From NCBI GenBank assembly GCA_947302185.1, contig CAMYVI010000129.1, positions 1-7,149 on the forward strand: a stretch of DNA of 7,149 nucleotides, read 5' to 3'. A model generated the notes under the pieces. The model searched no databases and was not told the origin of the DNA. It saw nothing but the letters and a program-made list of their open reading frames with translations. Shown piece by piece: positions 5,294 to 7,149 of the stretch (positions within the stretch are counted from its first letter, which is position 1; every line of letters begins with the position of its first letter). This stretch comes from an uncultured Lachnospiraceae bacterium. Its GTDB lineage: Bacteria; Bacillota_A; Clostridia; Lachnospirales; Lachnospiraceae. The position numbers were made by a program, and so were the translations under genes.

Positions 5294-6100
5294 ATGATTG
5301 CTAATCCCTACAAAGTTCTTGGAGTCAGCGAGTCCTGTACGGATGCTGAACTTAAGAAGGCATATAGAGACAAAAGTAAGAAGTGGCATCCGGATCAGAA
5401 TCCGGGTAACACGGAGTATGCGGAGGAGCGCTTTAAGGAAGTGCAGGAAGCTTACCGGCAGATTGTGGATGCACGTGAGCGCGGAACCAGCCCTTACGGA
5501 AATGCCGGCTACGGTCCCGGTTATGGCGGCTCGGGTTACGGTCAGGGTTATGGCAGCTCGGGTTACGGATACGGTCAGCAGAATTATGACCGGAGTCGTG
5601 ACGGAGATTATGCAAATCAGGGTTATGCTAATTACGGTGCATATAGCGGATTTGCTGATTTCTTTAACGCCTGGCAGCAGTACTCTGAGCAGCAGCGTGC
5701 TCAGCAGACGGCAGGTGAGTCAAATGAAGAGCAGGCCGCCCGCAATTATATCAACAATGGATATTACAATGAAGCCTGTAATGCTCTGAACAGCGTGCCG
5801 ATGGAAAATCGAGGCGCACGCTGGTTCTATTATGCGTCTATGGCTAACCGCGGACTCGGCAGTAACGTGAAAGCGCTCGAGTTCGCAAAACGCGCAGTGG
5901 ATATGGAGCCGGGCAACCAGCTGTATGCTTCTTATCTGCAGTCACTGCAGAACGGCGAAACATGGTATCAGCATCAGAATCAGAACTATGGATACGGCGG
6001 CTTCAACAGCGCCAATTCTCAGCTGTGCACATATCTGTGTCTCGCTAACCTTATGTGCAATTGCTGTTGCGGCGGGCGCGGGGGAATGTTCTTCTTCTGA
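5294..6100 (+). CDS. J-domain protein with Gly/Tyr-rich linker and Cys-rich tail
   Basis: A 268-residue protein. Residues 4-58 are a J domain (NPYKVLGVSESCTDAELKKA) with the His-Pro-Asp motif at 32-34, which in this family stimulates the ATPase of DnaK/Hsp70. Residues about 66-119 are a low-complexity Gly/Tyr/Ser/Gln linker containing a nine-residue repeat. Residues about 145-220 look like one or two TPR-like helical pairs (AARNYINNGYYNEACNAL, ALEFAKRAVDMEPGN). The C-terminus (245-268) has six Cys in fifteen residues (245, 249, 255, 257, 258, 259), then GGRGGMFFF. It lacks the DnaJ zinc-finger and substrate domains, so it is not a true DnaJ but a specialised co-chaperone. AAGGAG at 5278-5283 supports the start. 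It is the last gene of the run before a strong terminator. The tail might bind metal or be modified or membrane-associated (inference). Confidence 0.88.
   Translation: MIANPYKVLGVSESCTDAELKKAYRDKSKKWHPDQNPGNTEYAEERFKEVQEAYRQIVDARERGTSPYGNAGYGPGYGGSGYGQGYGSSGYGYGQQNYDRSRDGDYANQGYANYGAYSGFADFFNAWQQYSEQQRAQQTAGESNEEQAARNYINNGYYNEACNALNSVPMENRGARWFYYASMANRGLGSNVKALEFAKRAVDMEPGNQLYASYLQSLQNGETWYQHQNQNYGYGGFNSANSQLCTYLCLANLMCNCCCGGRGGMFFF
5519..5572 (+). repeat. 27-nt in-frame tandem repeat
   Basis: Two near-identical 27-nt units begin at 5519 and 5546 (GGTTATGGCGGCTCGGGTTA against GGTTATGGCAGCTCGGGTTA). They encode the GYG-rich nine-residue repeat of the J-domain protein linker. Units of this kind can change in number by slippage without breaking the frame. 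Confidence 0.7.
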
Positions 6101-6133
6101 GAGAATATTCTTCTCTTAAATCAGTTTTTCTAT

Positions 6134-6176
6134 TACGGAAGCAGAGGGTATTTTCCGCCTGCTTCCGTATTTTTTT
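6134..6176 (+). terminator. Strong intrinsic terminator after the J-domain gene
   Basis: TACGGAAGCAG (6134-6144) and CTGCTTCCGTA (6159-6169) form a perfect 11-bp stem with a 14-nt loop. Seven T follow at 6170-6176. It sits 33 nt after the J-domain stop codon and closes the three-gene run. A smaller hairpin, AGAGAA/TTCTCT, lies just upstream. Confidence 0.92.
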
Positions 6177-6262
6177 AAAAAGTGCTGATACGACCGGCGC
6201 GATCGTAAGAAAAAGATGGTCAGCGATATACCACTATAAATAGAACAAATATTCGATTTATC

Positions 6263-6291
6263 TTGTGCTTCCGGATTATATGTGATATAGT
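6263..6291 (+). promoter_or_regulatory. Promoter of the 129-aa unknown gene
   Basis: TTGTGC (6263-6268) and TATAGT (6286-6291) are 17 bases apart. The -10 is preceded by TGA (6283-6285), giving an extended -10. Transcription would start near 6298. A GTG at 6294 in frame with the next gene is therefore too close to or ahead of the transcript start to be its start codon. Confidence 0.65.
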
Positions 6292-6347
6292 GAGTGAAGG
6301 TATATGATTCACAGCATGTGGTCCCGGACCGGAATTCCAACCTGAAC

Positions 6348-6737
6348 ATGAATCCATATTTTACGGCATTTATTTTTTCAAACCAGCGCACAGAGCTGAA
6401 ATATGGAAGTGAGCTGCAGTATACGGATGAAGTGCAGGACTTTATTTCGCAGACATTGGCATCCGTGTTTCCGGCGGAGAAGAAGCGGATTCTCGCGGTG
6501 GTTGTGCGGGGAAGCGACTATGTGTTTCTTGCGACGGAGGACCAGGCCTATCCGGATCTCTTTCTGAGAAGTGAGCTTAAGGACAGGCTGCTCTGTGTCA
6601 GACTGGACAGGGGCGACTACACCGGGGAGGAGAACCGCAACAAACTCTTGCTTGCCAATGTCAGCTGCGGAGTTGTGACGTATGCCCTCGGTCGGAACCG
6701 GACGTATGAGTTTGTCGAAGTCAAAAAGATCAGGTAA
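6348..6737 (+). CDS. Unrecognised 129-aa protein
   Basis: I do not recognise this family. The 129-residue product has no signal peptide or membrane segment. It looks like a mixed alpha/beta soluble protein: FTAFIF, then a charged helix (TDEVQDFISQTLASVFPAEK), then strand-like runs ILAVVVRGSDYVFLAT, LLCVRLDRGDY and CGVVTYALG. It has a single Cys pair (residues about 85 and 107), not in a known motif. The start is uncertain: ATG 6348 is the first in-frame ATG after the promoter, but only a weak GGAA at 6331 lies upstream, 14 bases away. It stands alone between the terminator at 6134-6176 and the secreted-protein gene, so its function cannot be read from neighbours. The open frame and normal codon use support a real gene. 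Confidence 0.6.
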   Translation: MNPYFTAFIFSNQRTELKYGSELQYTDEVQDFISQTLASVFPAEKKRILAVVVRGSDYVFLATEDQAYPDLFLRSELKDRLLCVRLDRGDYTGEENRNKLLLANVSCGVVTYALGRNRTYEFVEVKKIR

Positions 6738-6744
6738 TCCGTCG

Positions 6745-6788
6745 TGAAGAAACTTTATGCTGCATACTACTTCATAGTTCGGTTTTTT
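6745..6788 (+). terminator. Weak possible terminator or attenuator
   Basis: TGAAG (6745-6749) can pair with CTTCA (6770-6774), with an inner TATG/CATA stem. Six T follow at 6783-6788, eight bases past the stem. GTGAAG (6744-6749) can instead pair with a second CTTCAC (6794-6799), so two folds compete. It lies between the unknown gene and the secreted-protein gene. Confidence 0.25.
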
Positions 6789-6825
6789 CCTGGCTTCACA
6801 AAACAGGGAATAGGAGAAGACTAGT

Positions 6826-7149
6826 ATGAGAAAGAAAACAAGTAAATGGATTCGTACGTTTGCAGTGCTTATTTGTCTAATGCTGCTGACGGGATCTATG
6901 CCGATGACAGCTACAGCTGCAGAGCCGAAAGCTGTTCCGGAACAGACTTCCGGAGAGGATGGACTTGAAAAGGAGCAGGATCCGGAGACAGGAGACCAGA
7001 CCGGGGAGGAGGATTCTTCAACGAAAAACCGGAACGGAGAAAAGGGACCTTCAGGAAGTGACCTGACCGTGGAAGAATATCCGGATGAAGAAGCGGCAGA
7101 CAGTCAGGCTCATGAGCACAATGATGTCCATTTTGAGCCCTGGAATTCC
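6826..7149 (+). CDS. Secreted surface protein, N-terminal part (runs off the window)
   Basis: The first 108 codons are open and no stop is reached. Residues 1-32 are a typical signal peptide: a basic start (MRKKTSKWIR), a hydrophobic core (FAVLICLMLLTG) and a likely cleavage after ATA or TAA near residue 31-32. Residues about 33-95 are a very acidic, Glu/Asp/Gly/Ser/Thr-rich, presumably disordered linker. The last residues (HEHNDVHFEPWNS) resemble the 'H...FtpW.s' start of the repeat regions of large clostridial/Lachnospiraceae cell-surface proteins. That likeness is from memory and only a hint. AGGAG at 6812-6816, nine bases before the ATG, supports the start. The rest of the protein, including any anchor or repeats, lies outside. 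Confidence 0.8.
   Translation, partial: MRKKTSKWIRTFAVLICLMLLTGSMPMTATAAEPKAVPEQTSGEDGLEKEQDPETGDQTGEEDSSTKNRNGEKGPSGSDLTVEEYPDEEAADSQAHEHNDVHFEPWNS

Noticed and set aside
5298..5789. 163-aa + strand frame inside the J-domain gene
   Set aside because: It is out of frame with a clear J domain; its Arg/Val-rich composition comes from the repetitive linker DNA.
6294..6347. GTG 6294 as start of the 129-aa gene
   Set aside because: It lies two bases after the -10 element, at or before the expected transcript start, and has no ribosome binding site.

Overview
The window looks like a chromosomal segment of an anaerobic Bacillota (Clostridia, most likely Lachnospiraceae). This rests on gene content (a HAAS-type membrane protein, a DUF5685-type protein beside a J-domain protein with a Cys-rich tail, and a Lachnospiraceae-like secreted protein), on strong AGGAGG-type ribosome binding sites, and on mid-GC coding DNA set against AT-rich spacers. 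All eight supported genes are on the + strand. No phage, IS, CRISPR, tRNA or rRNA gene is visible.

Layout. 1-240 is a strikingly AT-rich, gene-free stretch (33 G/C in 240 bases by hand count) ending in a perfect extended -10 promoter. 296-769 encodes a small HAAS-like protein with two membrane segments. 770-1500 has no convincing gene but holds a 16-bp-stem intrinsic terminator, two further perfect or near-perfect hairpins, a 49-nt tandem duplication and a plausible mtnA promoter with a long leader. 1501-2571 (mtnA) and 2641-3372 (deoD type) form a two-gene salvage unit. 3373-3780 is a hairpin-rich spacer ending in a probable promoter.

3802-4218 (membrane zinc-ribbon protein), 4334-5176 (DUF5685-type) and 5294-6100 (J-domain protein) follow in one direction with gaps of about 115 nt and end at a strong terminator (6134-6176), so they are probably co-expressed. 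After a clear promoter at 6263-6291 comes an unrecognised 129-aa protein (6348-6737), then the start of a secreted surface protein (6826 to the window end).

How the genes work together. The phosphorylase and MtnA catalyse consecutive steps: nucleoside to (5-deoxy or 5-methylthio) ribose-1-phosphate, then to the ribulose-1-phosphate. This fits salvage of methylthioadenosine or 5'-deoxyadenosine; no aldolase or kinase for the next step is in view. The phosphorylase lacks the N-terminal His that contacts the ribose 5'-OH in E. coli DeoD, which agrees with a 5'-modified substrate but does not prove it. The zinc-ribbon/DUF5685/J-domain set has no known role. The DUF5685-type protein carries two Asp-rich motifs resembling those of squalene/phytoene synthases and a CxxC...CxxH set that could bind metal; this is the strongest lead for undescribed biology here.
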